Assembly: GCA_012934845.2 (NCBI GenBank)
Contig: WNNJ02001804.1
Span: forward strand, 100,927-164,926
DNA from: Pomphorhynchus laevis
Taxonomy: Eukaryota > Acanthocephala > Palaeacanthocephala > Echinorhynchida > Pomphorhynchidae
Reading direction: 5' to 3'
Length of the DNA: 64,000 nt
This document shows positions 17,651 through 28,396 of this stretch, in pieces. The notes under the pieces are model-generated. The model worked only from the letters and a program-made list of their open reading frames with translations. It searched no databases and was not told where the DNA came from. A program made the position numbers and the translations under genes. Position 1 is the stretch's first letter; the number at the start of each line of letters is the position of its first letter.

Positions 17651-20162
17651 ATAACTAAATGTATTAATTTAGTGACTAACAATTTCAAATTACACAAATG
17701 TGCAAGTCGGAGTTGCGAAAAAATGCAAAAGTTAAATGTTATCAATTTAAATCAAATTGAGATATGCTCATTACTTGTTGGTAATGACACTTGTTATATA
17801 TAAAATCCAAGCACTAATTCTTACTCATTTTTGACTTTTGATAGGTAATGAGCCACCTACGGTCGGCCATAGTACCATGGCACTGTAGGATTGTGTGTAG
17901 ATCCATTATGTTCCAGTAGGCGTTAAACTAGGGTCGTTCAATTTCACCAATGTAATTTCTGATGTAATTACATCACCGTAATTCCATGATCTTTACAAGT
18001 ATTACAAATTACTTCGTACACTATGTTGCGCTGATTGCATAGATTGCTATCATGCAATTTCGTTATGTAGCTACGGACTGGACAAAGAGACAGTTATATA
18101 GTTACGAACTGGACAGTTATATGGTTACGGACTTGATTAAGAGGACCATCTATTATTTTGTTCGTGGAAACGGCTTCGAATAATCTGTCGACCTAGTCTC
18201 AAATTTTCTTACGTTATTAGTAAAATCATCATGTATTTATGGAATTTTTAAAAATTGACTTATAACTTTTACAATTCGTATGTATTTCACATTTCTCATT
18301 TTAAACTTCTCCATTGTTTCTAAATCTTTATCGTCATAATATATAAGCATCACAGCACATTCAATTTAATAATTTCTTTACCAATAAATATTACTGTTTA
18401 AAAGAAATAATAGTTAATTAAAAGTTTTTATTTTTATGAATTAATAACATTGTAGTATAATTATTCTTGTTAAATGATCGTAAAATGGTTTAAGCATGAT
18501 TTACTGCTGAGTGTTAGAGGCGATTAAAACCTTCTTAAAGTGTTGAAGGCGATTTAAATAGAGTTAATATGGTGATACGATTAACTTGTTAAAATTTATT
18601 GCATAATTTATTAAAACGATTTCTTTTACTTTTATAAAAATTATAATTTTTTAATCAAATTCTTCCAGATCTACAAATTAATTTTTATTTTTTTAAACCG
18701 ATTATTAAATATCCAGGAACAATCATATATAGTTAAACGACAACAAAAATTATTTTGATATTTCGCTAGTAACTACCTGCGAAATACAGTAGATGATGCT
18801 CTTAAACTGTTTAAAATGTAATTTTTTTGAAAGCTTTGAATTGCCAAACCGAAACGATACCCCAATTAGTTGACTGAGCCCACATATTTTGTAACATATT
18901 ACATGCATCGAAGTCCCTTCTATCCCAGGGCTTTGTTGTGCAAGCCCTTATATTGTAAACGGTTCCTTCGTCGTCATTTAAATAGGATTTTCTGATTTTC
19001 GAAATTCCCCACACTCGACTCAGTTGACGCATCATTTTTAACGTTTATATTATGAATCGGCTGGTACCTTGTCAAAAGCTGCAAACATATCCATAGAATA
19101 AAACAGCTCACAATATGTGTCTTTTCCGACAAAACTCTACAAAGCGCTGGCTGATTTCACAGTTATTCTACTTTTTCAAATTCGAAATGGTGAGTCATGT
19201 TTATTGGCAGAGCTTTCTCACATGCCATCAACTGAGTCCACTTAAATAGAATGTCTCGTGTATTTAGTGCCTTAAATATATTTAATGTATTACATTTTTG
19301 AGTGCAATATTTGTAGCAAATTATTTTGAATTCTATTTGAAATTTCAATTTGGAATTTTTTACTGATTGATAAGATACAACACCTTACTGGTACCCTCTG
19401 ATATTAAACACGTAAAGTTATTTGATTGTCATTAAATAAACCGGACGAAATGAAACCAATAATTTCAGAAGTTATTCCTTATTCGAATAACTCGTATGTT
19501 ATTTATTAGTCAATTCACAAAAATTGATTTTTTTTTAATTTTAAGAATAAATTTTAGCGTTATATAAACATTAATTCTATAAAACTTGATAAAATTATTT
19601 ATTATTTATAATTATCTTTATTTTTATTAATATATAGTATAAAAACGTATACTCAGTTATCTGATTCGATTTAATTAGAAATCATCTCTCTGGAGTTATA
19701 TGATGTCAAACAAGTGTTAACACGGTTACTTGTCATTTAGACTAGTGTGAGCTCTCATCTACTATTAACCTATAGTTTAAACTGGAGTAATCTCTGAAAA
19801 TACTGCTTTAAGTGCTCAACACTAATGTCGAACGAAGTTGGAATATTCTAAATAAAAAAATTAGACTAGGTTTCTTACCATCACTACGGTGGTAACTGAT
19901 CAGTTGCGTATCTTTAAACGAGGTATATTCGATGTACTGCTTATACACGGTAGAATCTACAAAATTGTGCAAATCCCTTGTCTTTAAAAATTTTTTAGGA
20001 GCATCCTCTTTTCTGGCTTGTTAACGGACGACCGTTAAAATTGATAATTCAGATAAAATCATGAGAGTAACTTCATGCTATCATCTATCAATTCCGGTTT
20101 ATCACACTGTAAAGATGCGTAAAGGATGGACTATTTTAGAATAGTCCCTTAGGAGCGACAAT

Positions 20163-20186
20163 TTTAGTCCCTTCTAAGGGACTAAA
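20163..20186. repeat. Perfect 11-bp hairpin with 2-base loop
   Basis: tttagtccctt and aagggactaaa are exact inverted copies. The neighbouring bases repeat the theme (agtccctta at about 20143, ggagggact at about 20200), so this looks like a small nested inverted-repeat cluster, possibly a fold-back element relic. Confidence 0.7.
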
Positions 20187-21097
20187 TCAGTCTTTTAGGA
20201 GGGACTGATTTTTAATTCTGTTTGTTTTTACAACCGTTAATGGGATTTTTGTTTATTTCATTTTTAACGTTTCAATTTAATTTTCTTTCAATTTTAGTTT
20301 GTAGGGTTTTATTCTCTCCAGTCAATGGCGCCATTCTATTTATCAAATTCTTTAGTATAAAGAAGTTGATTAAAGAATATTTATAAATATTCTTGCAAGT
20401 AAATACATACAAAAATATACCCTATTTGAGCTGTTAAAACCAGCATATCTTGGTTTATCCGCCCACTGTTTGGAGTTTTGTAAATCGCTTACTCGTTGTA
20501 AAGTTTTTTTTTCATTCATTCTATCACATTTTTTACTACGAATGACGGAAAATCCTAACGAATACCCGTGGCTGTCAGACTTGATTCCGAGTTTCCATTT
20601 TGTCGACCTTGGTATTACATTTTCACAATTTTTGATAAACAACTAATAAAATACACAAAAATATAAAAATAAGCTAAACGAAACTATATTCTTATCAGTT
20701 ATAAATCCACGTATTTTTGTTTAACAAATATTTAAATTAAAAAATCTTTTTAAAAATTAGTGGGTACATTTTATTTCAGAAGTTTAAGGTTTATAATATT
20801 TTATATTCAGTTCTCCTTATTCTTTATCTAAAAAATCCGCTGATCTTAAGATTTCACAATTCTAACTTTTAAGAAATAATACATGATTAGTTTTAATTGT
20901 AATTTATAAATAATTTGTAAATTTTTATTGTAATTAATATACTCAGATATGTGTTATCGGCAAAACATATTTAAATTTAAAAATGCAATTCAATATACAC
21001 AAATGAATTTATTTATTTCGAGACACGATCTTTATTGCTGGATATAAAATCTCAGTGCTTTTAAAAATTGATAATGATCCATTATTGATAAATAATT

Positions 21098-21250
21098 ATT
21101 GGAGCTGGATCAGAGAGGAAATTATTATTGATATTTCGCTAACATCTTTTAGCATCTTCAGAAAATTCACCGAAGATGAATTTTCTGAAGATGCTAACAG
21201 AAGTTAGCGAAATATCAAAAATAATTTCTTCTCTGATCCAGCTCCAATAA
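21098..21250. mobile_element. Fold-back element, copy 1
   Basis: An almost perfect palindrome of ~150 bp: the left arm starts ttggagctggatcagag and the right arm ends ctctgatccagctccaa, with gatatttcgctaac and gcatcttcagaaaattc shared by both arms. It has no coding capacity. The same family appears as a full palindrome at 56722-56930 and as a half copy at 33155-33235, so it is a mobile fold-back/MITE-like family. Confidence 0.8.
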
Positions 21251-22928
21251 TTATTTAAATCTCAATGCGATTATTAAAGCAGCCAAATTCCAACTAGAGA
21301 CAAGGATCGATCAAATCGCCAAACCAAATCGCCAAAACGTTGCATCAAACTATACACCTCTCAATTATAATCGTCTTAGATCTGACCGTTCCTATAATGT
21401 GTAATCCAGTGGTATTCATGAATCAAATGCGGAAAATTATCAGGTATGTGTGGATAATGACATATTTAATTTACGTAATGTTTTATCTCAGCTCTTGATG
21501 AAGAGCGATGAAGAGTAAGTTTTTTGTTTGGGAGTTTGGAAGTTATTCAATCTTGGTAAAAAAGGTTTATAACAATGGTAGCAATTATATCTGATTGTTA
21601 TTTTGATCTCAAGCTGTGTTTAATATTTATGGTTTTATCGGTCATCAATTGAATTATCTAGTAGTTATCCAATATTTTGCGTTTGTTTTCATTATTTTTG
21701 TAATGATAAAGTGTGCAGGATTTTGCACCTAGGTGCTCCATCTTTATTTAGCAGCTTAGTAAATATATCAGTTGTCATGTTGTGTACTCGTATGTTAAAT
21801 AATAATTCATAACTATTCAACGTATTTTCTTTGACGATTGTGTCAGAGAACAACTTTGAACTATTTAAAGTATCAAAAATATCGTCTGGAAGAAATTGGT
21901 AGTGAAAATGTATTGTGTTAAATTAAGACATTGAACTAAACTATTGATTATCATACTGTTATAGTGTCAATGTATAATTTACACTCTAATTGGTTTAATT
22001 CAACGAGTCATAAAATTCATCTTAACATCCTACTCGATTCCGTTACAAGTTGGGTAATACATGATCTTGAGACTAGTTGATTTAAATGAAGTGTATCTTT
22101 TTTATAAAGATATAAAAATATATAAAGTTATTTATATTTAAGTTATTTAAGTTATTTTTATTTATTTACTTTAATAAACTGAAGTTATTTAGTTTGTTTT
22201 ATATAAATATATATAATATATAAAGATATATTTTATCTTTTTTTAAATACATGCTAATGACATATTTTTATAATTATAAGAAATCCTTTCATAAACTACA
22301 AGTCCTTAATTAGTATCTAATCTAACCTCCCCTACATATTTTAGATTATTAATAAATTAAACTAAATAATAAATAAAAATTAAATAATTAAATAATAAAT
22401 AATTGTTATAATCGTACTCTTATAAAATTTTATATAATTTAAATCAAGTTAAAATAAAAAATTGAAATTTAAAAAGTCATTTTTATGAATTGACTAATAA
22501 ATAACAGACGTTGTATCAGAATAAAGAATGTGATCATCATGAGGAACTGCTATGTTATCATGTTTTGGCCATTATTCCTCCAACCAACATAGCAGCAGGC
22601 CAAATACATGATAATAATGAATTTCCTCTGATTATCTGGTGAATATTATTTTACTACAAAGCAAATTGTTTATTATACAAATAAATTTCGCTTAATAGTT
22701 TAAATATAGTTTTAATAATATTTTTTGATTTGTATATTGTGAATTTAATATTAACAATAGTATAATATATACAACATTATGCAAATTTTATATTTGTATA
22801 TTTAATACATAGCGGATAAACAACTAAACCACCAGTCTTTAATGTTTTTAATTAACACGATCAGGAAAGTTTAAACCTGCATGCTTTTTTACAACCTTCG
22901 TCGGGGAGCTTAACTCGGAATGCGCCTA

Positions 22929-23004
22929 CCACAGACGCCTAGCCTCCAATGAGGCGTTTCGACCTTAGTTTACTCATCACTACAGGGTGATATCATCAGT
23001 GTGG
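22929..23004 (-). ncRNA. Hammerhead-like ribozyme in P2 repeat (inverted copy)
   Basis: The same motif as 37113-37188 on the other strand: ctgatga preceded by ccaca, gaaa followed by cgcc, and ggcg-tc followed by tgtgg. Stems I and III form; stem II is not standard. Confidence 0.45.
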
Positions 23005-23204
23005 CACGGCAACTACACAACTTCGACAGTACTTAATCCTCAGTAAACCTCTGAAACTTTACTAAGTAAAGTAAACTTTACTTCTTTATACAATCTTTTA
23101 ATTGACATGAACAGAAAAATTTAAACCTTTATGCTTTTTTACAACCCTCGTCGGGAAACACCACATTGGGGACAAGGATTCTGTGGTAGGAGCATTCCGG
23201 TTAA

Positions 23205-23460
23205 GATTCATAGAAAAAGTCTTAAATATTTTGATAAATCAAAATTATTTAAAGGTAGAAATATCTGTATTTAGACAAATAAAAGTTGTTCTTATAGAAT
23301 GTAATAGTAGCCCAATTATAGCTTACTTACTTTGAAACTTTATAGAATATAAATTTGTTCATAACTGTTTTAAACATAAATCTAAATAATATAAAGATAT
23401 GAAATATATGTTTCGATATTTTGATGATATATGCGTATTTATTCGATAAGTGAATATAAA
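23205..23460 (+). mobile_element. P2 RT scrap inside the left arm
   Basis: The DNA is close to 43915-44150 (cttaaatattttgataaatc then tatttagacaa) but all frames are broken. Its mirror copy is at 36720-36890. Confidence 0.6.
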
Positions 23461-23685
23461 TTGAGTGTCTTTAATAGAAATATTCAGAATACTTGAATGT
23501 TAAAGTTTTATTTTTATTCTAAAAATTTGAGAGGTGATCCAGATTTTGTTTGTTGTATATGTAGGTCAGTGCAACTTGCTGCTGTCAAAAATATTACAAA
23601 AATATAAACGAAGTGGTGCTGTAAAACAATCCTATTTTGTTTTTTGCAGTAAGATGTAAAAGCAAACTTAACTTCGATGCCTTAC

Positions 23686-23751
23686 CTCACAAAGACGAGT
23701 ACATGATCGTCCTCTAATGTCCCATATTCTACATGTTTTGTCCATAGACAC
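23686..23751 (-). pseudogene. 66-bp antisense copy of the end of Gbeta exon 1, with its splice donor
   Basis: It matches 35910-35975 exactly in content on the opposite strand: the segment coding SMDKTCRIWDIRGRSCTRLC plus Glu, followed by the same gtaag donor (cttac at 23681-23685). It lies ~11.5 kb upstream of the gene. A transcript from here on the plus strand would be antisense to Gbeta mRNA. Confidence 0.85.
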
Positions 23752-24204
23752 AGAAAATTTTACATTATGTTAAAGGTTATGTTACAAGTTGACGTGTATC
23801 ATTTTAATAATCAGATCAGATAACTGAGTCTACGTTTGTATAATATCTAATTTAATATAATATATTATAATATATTATAATATAATATCTATCATGTTGG
23901 AATTTAACACTTTGCATGTTGATCAACATCGGTGTAGCAATTTTATTATTCTCAAAATTATCGTTCTATCTTGTTTAATATTATTTAATATTAATCAATT
24001 TATTTGATCTTACAATAAGAACTATATCAATCAATTTCGACATGTTCTATACTGTGTAAAATACATGCATTAAGTTAAATGCATGTATTTGAATACTCAA
24101 TGAATATTATACAACTATTATACATCGAATATACAAACCAGAGTACAATAATATTTATTTAATATTGGCGCACAAAGATTTTCATTAAAGACGTTTCGCG
24201 TACC
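23752..24204. other. AT-rich interval with a P2 terminal-repeat start
   Basis: aatcagatcagataactgag near 23810 is the left end of the P2 terminal repeat; the rest is AT-rich with no gene. Confidence 0.4.
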
Positions 24205-24660
24205 GGCTTCTTCCAACTGAAGAAGCCGAAGGCAAATCTTTCTAGGAGAAAAACTTCGTGTACTTCCGTGATTAAATACATAAAAATTATTGTAGTCTGG
24301 TTTGTTTTATTAATAAACGTATTGTATTTTAAGTTACCTTTAAAATTTTTTAGTAAATTACACATTTTATATATGTCGTTATTTCCTAGATATAATTTAA
24401 TTATATTTAAAAGTTAGAATAAAACAAAGAATAATAAAAAAATATCGTCTGGAAGAAATGGCTATAAAAAATTGTGTTAAATTAAGACATTGAACTAAGC
24501 TATTAATTATCATACTAGTATATTGCTTATGTATAAATTTCACTCTAATTAACTTTATTCAACGAGTCAGAAAATTCATCTTAACATTTTTCTCTGTTCC
24601 GTTACAAGTTAGATAATACATGAGCTTGAGACTAGTTGATTTAAATGAAGTGTTTCTTTT
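24205..24660. repeat. Dispersed repeat also found at 21.88-22.09 and 38.03-38.44 kb
   Basis: The words tatcgtctggaagaaat, gttaaattaagacattgaac, cgagtcagaaaattcatct and gagactagttgatttaaatg recur in the same order in the left arm and, inverted, in the Gbeta intron. It extends left into text resembling the cttcgtgtacttccgtg end of the 38.4 and 42.4 kb repeats. Coding potential is not evident. Confidence 0.65.
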
Positions 24661-25429
24661 TTATAATCCAATCAGATAACTGAACCTACTTACTTATAAT
24701 ATATAAAATAAAGATAAATAATTATAAATAATTAATTATTAAATTTTATACAATTTAAAAAATCTAAAAATTATATTTATATATTATATATAAATATATA
24801 TTATAATATTATCTATTATATATTTATGTATTTATAAAGTTAAAATTTAATATTGAAATTAAAAAAATAAAAGTAGATAATAGTATTCAGATGAAATATG
24901 TAATATTGATATATTATTATAATATATAATATAACTTTATATAACAAAATATATGTATATTAATCCATTTGATATTTATATAATATTAGTATTAGTTATA
25001 TTCATTAATATTAATTATTATATAAAGTATTATCAAATTAATTTGTGTAATCAATTGATTTGAAAAAATATGTTCATAAATACGAACATATTTATGTGTG
25101 AATGACTCGCCAAATCTCTATAGGACAAGTTTAAATGTTTTATTAACTTCTAGTTATTTCTATATAATTTTTATAGCATTTCAGGAATTCTATAAGGAAT
25201 TATAAGGCCTTATTACAGAAGGTGATAGTCACCTTATTATTTTGAGCTTTGTATAGATAAATATGTATATTAATCTATTTGATATTAATATAATATTAGT
25301 ATTACTTATATTCATTAATATTGATTATTATATAAAGTATTATCAAATTAATTTGGTTATAATTGTAATCTATTAATTAATCTATTTGATATCAATTTGA
25401 TAACAATTAATATATTATTAACAATTAAT
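24661..25429. other. Very AT-rich interval
   Basis: It contains a P2 terminal start (aatcagataactgaac near 24668) and, at 25070-25195, a stretch that recurs inverted at 38825-38955 in the Gbeta intron (gactcgccaaatctctatag). No gene. Confidence 0.4.
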
Positions 25430-25467
25430 GGTACTGATGAGCTCCGTTACAGCGAAACGCGTATACC
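25430..25467 (+). ncRNA. Minimal type I hammerhead ribozyme (PLE terminal repeat)
   Basis: The order is canonical: stem I ggta (25430-25433), ctgatga, stem II gct/agc around a short loop, gaaa (25454-25457), a two-base-pair stem III (acgcgt), cleavage triplet gta with predicted cleavage after A25463, and the stem I partner tacc (25464-25467). All core bases are present. Short-stem-III hammerheads of this sort are known from Penelope-like element terminal repeats, where they are thought to process RNA. The next ~100 bp match those after the second copy at 62614. Confidence 0.8.
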
Positions 25468-26009
25468 GTTGTTGAAGTTTGTCGTCACACATAGGATGAC
25501 TGGGCATACGTAGCGACTTTGAATATTGCGAGAATGATTCGGTTCTATTTCTTGATCTGATAAGGATATATATTTTAACACAGAGAGCAATTTAAAAGTT
25601 AGACTATTAATAGTCTAACAGACAATTGACTGTCAATTAATATCCAATTGATTCTTAATTTCATAAGTTATTCATAAAATATCTATATAATTAACTATAA
25701 TATTATTCTAGTTATTTCTATATAATTTTTATTGAGTTACAGGAATTCAAAATCATTCAGGTGTAAAAATAGTCTTTGTAGAATAAAAAAAGTATTATTT
25801 AAAAATATCGTCAACAGATTATTACAAGCAAGTAAAACCGAATAGTACGCATTATGTTATATTAAGATATAACGAAATATATACATTATATTAAGATGTA
25901 CATATTATAATATATATTATAATTATAATATATATTTTTTATTGTGTTGATTTTCTAGCAGCGGGTTGGGATCCATCCTGGATGCTTGCATATGTATTTT
26001 TAAAATTTT
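25468..26009. repeat. Rest of a PLE terminal repeat, then AT-rich DNA
   Basis: 25468-25575 parallels 62656-62755 (gaagtttgtcgtcacacata, cggttctatttctt). At 25790-25870 a stretch recurs at 32330-32400 (ccgaatagta, gttatattaagata). No gene. Confidence 0.5.
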
Positions 26010-26222
26010 TAATTAAAATCAACCAGAAGACCAAGTGTGTTTTATTTTTATTACAACGTTCGATCCACAGTAGAAACTTCTTCAAGTTAAATCAATAATT
26101 GTTAAAAAAACGTTTGAGATATTAATATATTCAATTATTGATTTAACTTGAAGAAGATCCCACTGAGGATCGAAACGTTGTAATAAAAAACACACTTGGT
26201 CTTCTGGTTGGTTTTAATTAAA
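26010..26222. mobile_element. Fold-back repeat carrying a PLE-type end sequence
   Basis: Left arm (26010-26097, aatcaaccagaagaccaag ... acttcttcaagttaaatcaa) and right arm (26130-26222) are inverted copies. Both carry acgttcgatcc / ggatcgaaacgttgtaat, a word typical of PLE flanks. No coding capacity. Confidence 0.65.
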
Positions 26223-26236
26223 CATTATATATAATA

Positions 26237-26995
26237 GTGCACGGATGTGCTGAGTAAACAACGGTCCAGGATTTCTTACGAAATACGGCATTTATACTAA
26301 ATGGTGTTGCTTGATAGACTGGACTTCGATTCACGACTTTCAGTCACCATGTCACTTCTAGACGACCACTTTAGCATCGAAATGATGAGTACCCGGAAAC
26401 ACTCATCAGTAGAATGAGGTACACACTGGTCGTTTCAGTTGCCTGTATTACATTGTGAATAACGGCGTTTCCGACACTTTGCTTAATTGTCTGAGGCTTA
26501 CGCTCTTAACCAGATCGAATTACTGTGCGGACCATCCTTAAACACTAGGCAGAGTTGTTGCTGAATTGTCGCTGCACTCGTTGGATCCTAAATGGATACG
26601 GCAGGTATAATAGTAGTGCACGGATGTGCTGAGTAAACAACGGTCCATGATTTCTTACGAAATACGGCATTTATACTAAATGGTGTTGCTTGATAGACTG
26701 GATTTCGATTCACGACTTTCAATCATCATGTCACTTCTAGACGACCACTTCAGCATCGAAATGATGAGTACCCGGCAACACTCATCAGTAGAATGAGGTA
26801 CACACTGGTCGTTTCGGTTGCCTGTGTGACATTGTGAATAAAGGCGTTTCCGACACTTTGCTTAATTGACTGAGGCTTACGCTCTTTACCAGATCGAATT
26901 GCTGTGCGGACCATCCTTAAACACTACGCAGAGGTTGTTGCTGAATTGTCGTTGCACTCGTTGGATCCTTAATGGATACGGCATGTATAATAGTA
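26237..26995. repeat. Tandem pseudo-LTRs of a Penelope-like element (two 379-bp copies)
   Basis: Two near-identical direct copies start gtgcacggatgtgctgag at 26237 and 26616. More copies lie at 61910-62270 (same strand) and 62296-62470 (inverted). Tandem terminal repeats are a hallmark of PLEs, and a PLE 3' part follows at 27067. Each copy holds, on the minus strand, three segments that together make a hammerhead core but in a non-standard order (26356-26443 and 26735-26822). Confidence 0.75.
26735..26822 (-). ncRNA. Candidate strand-permuted hammerhead motif in the PLE terminal repeat
   Basis: On the minus strand, in order: ggcaacc-gaaa-cgacca, then ttcta-ctgatga-gtgttgcc, then tggtcg-tc-tagaa. 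These pair as stem II (ggcaac/gttgcc), stem III (cgacca/tggtcg) and stem I (ttcta/tagaa), each directly next to the correct core bases. In a classical hammerhead the ctgatga strand precedes the gaaa strand; here it follows it, so a canonical fold needs two tandem copies or a pseudoknotted topology. The first copy (26356-26443) has one base less in stem II. Confidence 0.4.
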
Positions 26996-27066
26996 GTTAT
27001 AAAACTAAAGTTTTATAACGTGGTTATAAAACGGAAGTCATAAACTGACAATTCCGATAAGTCAGA

Positions 27067-27700
27067 ATGATGAATAGGGACGAGCTTTATAAGGGCCCTA
27101 ATAAAGACAATAAAGATAGTGACAGTGTTTTCAACTTGATATTTGATTATCATCAGGCATTGATGGGACTACAGTCGGACGTGGATCATGCATATGCGTC
27201 TTTGAGCCTAGCATCAAATGTGGATATTCCACGTCCGAGAATCGGATTTCACACCACATATAATCTACGAAGATTATTTAATACAAAGAAATCTGAACCA
27301 GGTACTAACGCTCAATGTAATGATAAACGGTGCAAATGTTGTTCAAGTATGAATAACACAAATCATTTCACAAGCACCATAACAGGAATGAAGTACTTAG
27401 TGAGTGGCAACCACACATGCGAGTTCAAAAACGTTGTGTACCTATGCCACTGTATGCACTGCGACCACAATATGTTGGTGAAACATCAAATCAGCTTAAA
27501 GTTCGTATGAACGGAAGACAAGCCGATATAAAGTCAAAGCATATTGGTCGTGATGGCGCGGCAAACCATCAAATAGCAAACTACGATCATGCTATGAATG
27601 TCACAATTTTGCGTGGAGGTTTAAAAACGGTAAATGAAAGAAAAACAACGAACAGCGTTGGATAGCACAATTAATGTGTGATAGCGCACTGAACACATTT
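27067..27700 (+). mobile_element. Penelope-like element 3' part: zinc linker and GIY-YIG endonuclease
   Basis: The first frame (27067-27510, 147 codons) carries a cysteine linker (CNDKRCKCC) and the start of GIY-YIG (NVVYLCHCMHC). One frameshift near 27480 moves the rest to the next frame, which reads QYVGETSNQLKVRMNGRQAD and GRDGAANHQI. Together this is the PLE C-terminal endonuclease, with the QYVGE part supplying the second half of GIY-YIG. A further frame change occurs near the end. The RT domain upstream is missing; tandem pseudo-LTRs lie immediately upstream instead. Dead copy. Confidence 0.8.
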
Positions 27701-27984
27701 CACAGGTGTCATTTACCATAAATATAAAAACGCATGAGTATTGAACAGTTTTTTTAATAATTGCTAAGGAAGGCATTTTGCCGAAAGCTCCAATTAATTG
27801 AATAATAAATATTTCTTCTTTTTCCGGTGTTCAAATATAAAATTTCAATATATATGAAAGCGTCCCATAGCGGATCCCGGAGACATTGCTCTCTATTCAC
27901 TGACTATATATAATATGAAATATATAATAACTTTATATAACTTTATATATAATAGTTATTATATATAATAACTTCTTAGTACGT
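27701..27984. other. PLE 3' flank
   Basis: It contains gaaggcattttgccgaaag (near 27770), a word like the sequences found after PLE ORFs, then AT-rich DNA. No gene. Confidence 0.4.
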
Positions 27985-28396
27985 TCAATAAATCAAAAAT
28001 TAATTAACGACTATGATAGGCCTAAGTTGTATTTTTGTTTTTGAAAATATACATTAACCATAAACTTCATTAATAAATGTGTAGATAACATAAATATAGC
28101 CGGACTTTTAAATATTTCTAAAAGTAAAGAAATAATAGGGTCAGATTTAAGTAAATATATTCCTAAAATAAGGTATAAACTCCTACCACCATTAGGACGA
28201 AAAATTTGTAATTATAATAAAGAATTAAAATCAATATGTAACGATAATATTAGAAACACAATGGAAACAGAATGCAATTGTAAAAGTCTTAGTTTTGATA
28301 AAATAAATGAACATATATGTACCCATAATCTAGAATTAATTGAAAATTGTGAATTAAGAAAGCTGCTATCAAAAGGGTATAAATATAGATTAAATA
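27985..28396 (+). mobile_element. P2 element 5' part, left half of a copy split by element B
   Basis: Plus-strand reading gives the N-terminal part of the P2 protein: YIPKIRYKLLPPLGRKIC, ECNCKSLSFDKINE, CTHNLELIENCELRKLLSKG, then YKYRLN. The same text from CTHNLELI onward is at 42960-43040. The copy stops at 28396 inside atagattaaata and resumes at 31604 with the same 12 bases. Confidence 0.75.

Larger units (their letters stand above)
17195..21097. other. 3.9 kb AT-rich intergenic stretch without a secure gene
   Basis: I see no convincing gene. Contents: short P2-terminal scraps at 17545-17575 and 19480-19530 (inverted ttgactaataaataac word) and at 19645-19670; hairpins at 17625-17650 and 20163-20186; a 74-codon minus-strand open frame at 18811-19035 and a 90-codon one at 20370-20642, which have non-repetitive, protein-like composition but no family I recognise. 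Either could be an exon of an unknown minus-strand gene; nothing in the flanks proves it. Confidence 0.4.
21877..23751 (-). repeat. Left arm of an inverted segmental duplication (P2 debris plus Gbeta exon end)
   Basis: This block is the reverse complement of 35910-38242, which spans the end of Gbeta exon 1 and the first part of its intron. It contains P2 terminal sequence (22486-22680), two imperfect copies of a repeat around tacaacc(t/c)tcgtcggg (near 22900 and 23140), a P2 RT scrap (23205-23460), intron-derived DNA and, at 23686-23751, the last 66 bp of exon 1. The right arm is longer by about 450 bp because of an extra segment near 36290-36720. Because the right arm carries the real exon, this arm is the derived copy. 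Confidence 0.8.

Noticed and set aside
18811-19035. 74-codon minus-strand frame with protein-like composition (GTVYNIRACTTKPWDRRDF)
   Set aside because: It could be an exon, but I recognise no family, see no secure splice sites, and find no supporting neighbour; mentioned only within the intergenic entry.
20370-20642. 90-codon minus-strand frame
   Set aside because: No family recognised and no splice evidence; its C-terminal part is AT-driven.
26230-27000. CRISPR-like array from direct repeats
   Set aside because: Repeats are 379 bp, adjacent, without unique spacers, and the genome is animal; they are PLE pseudo-LTRs.
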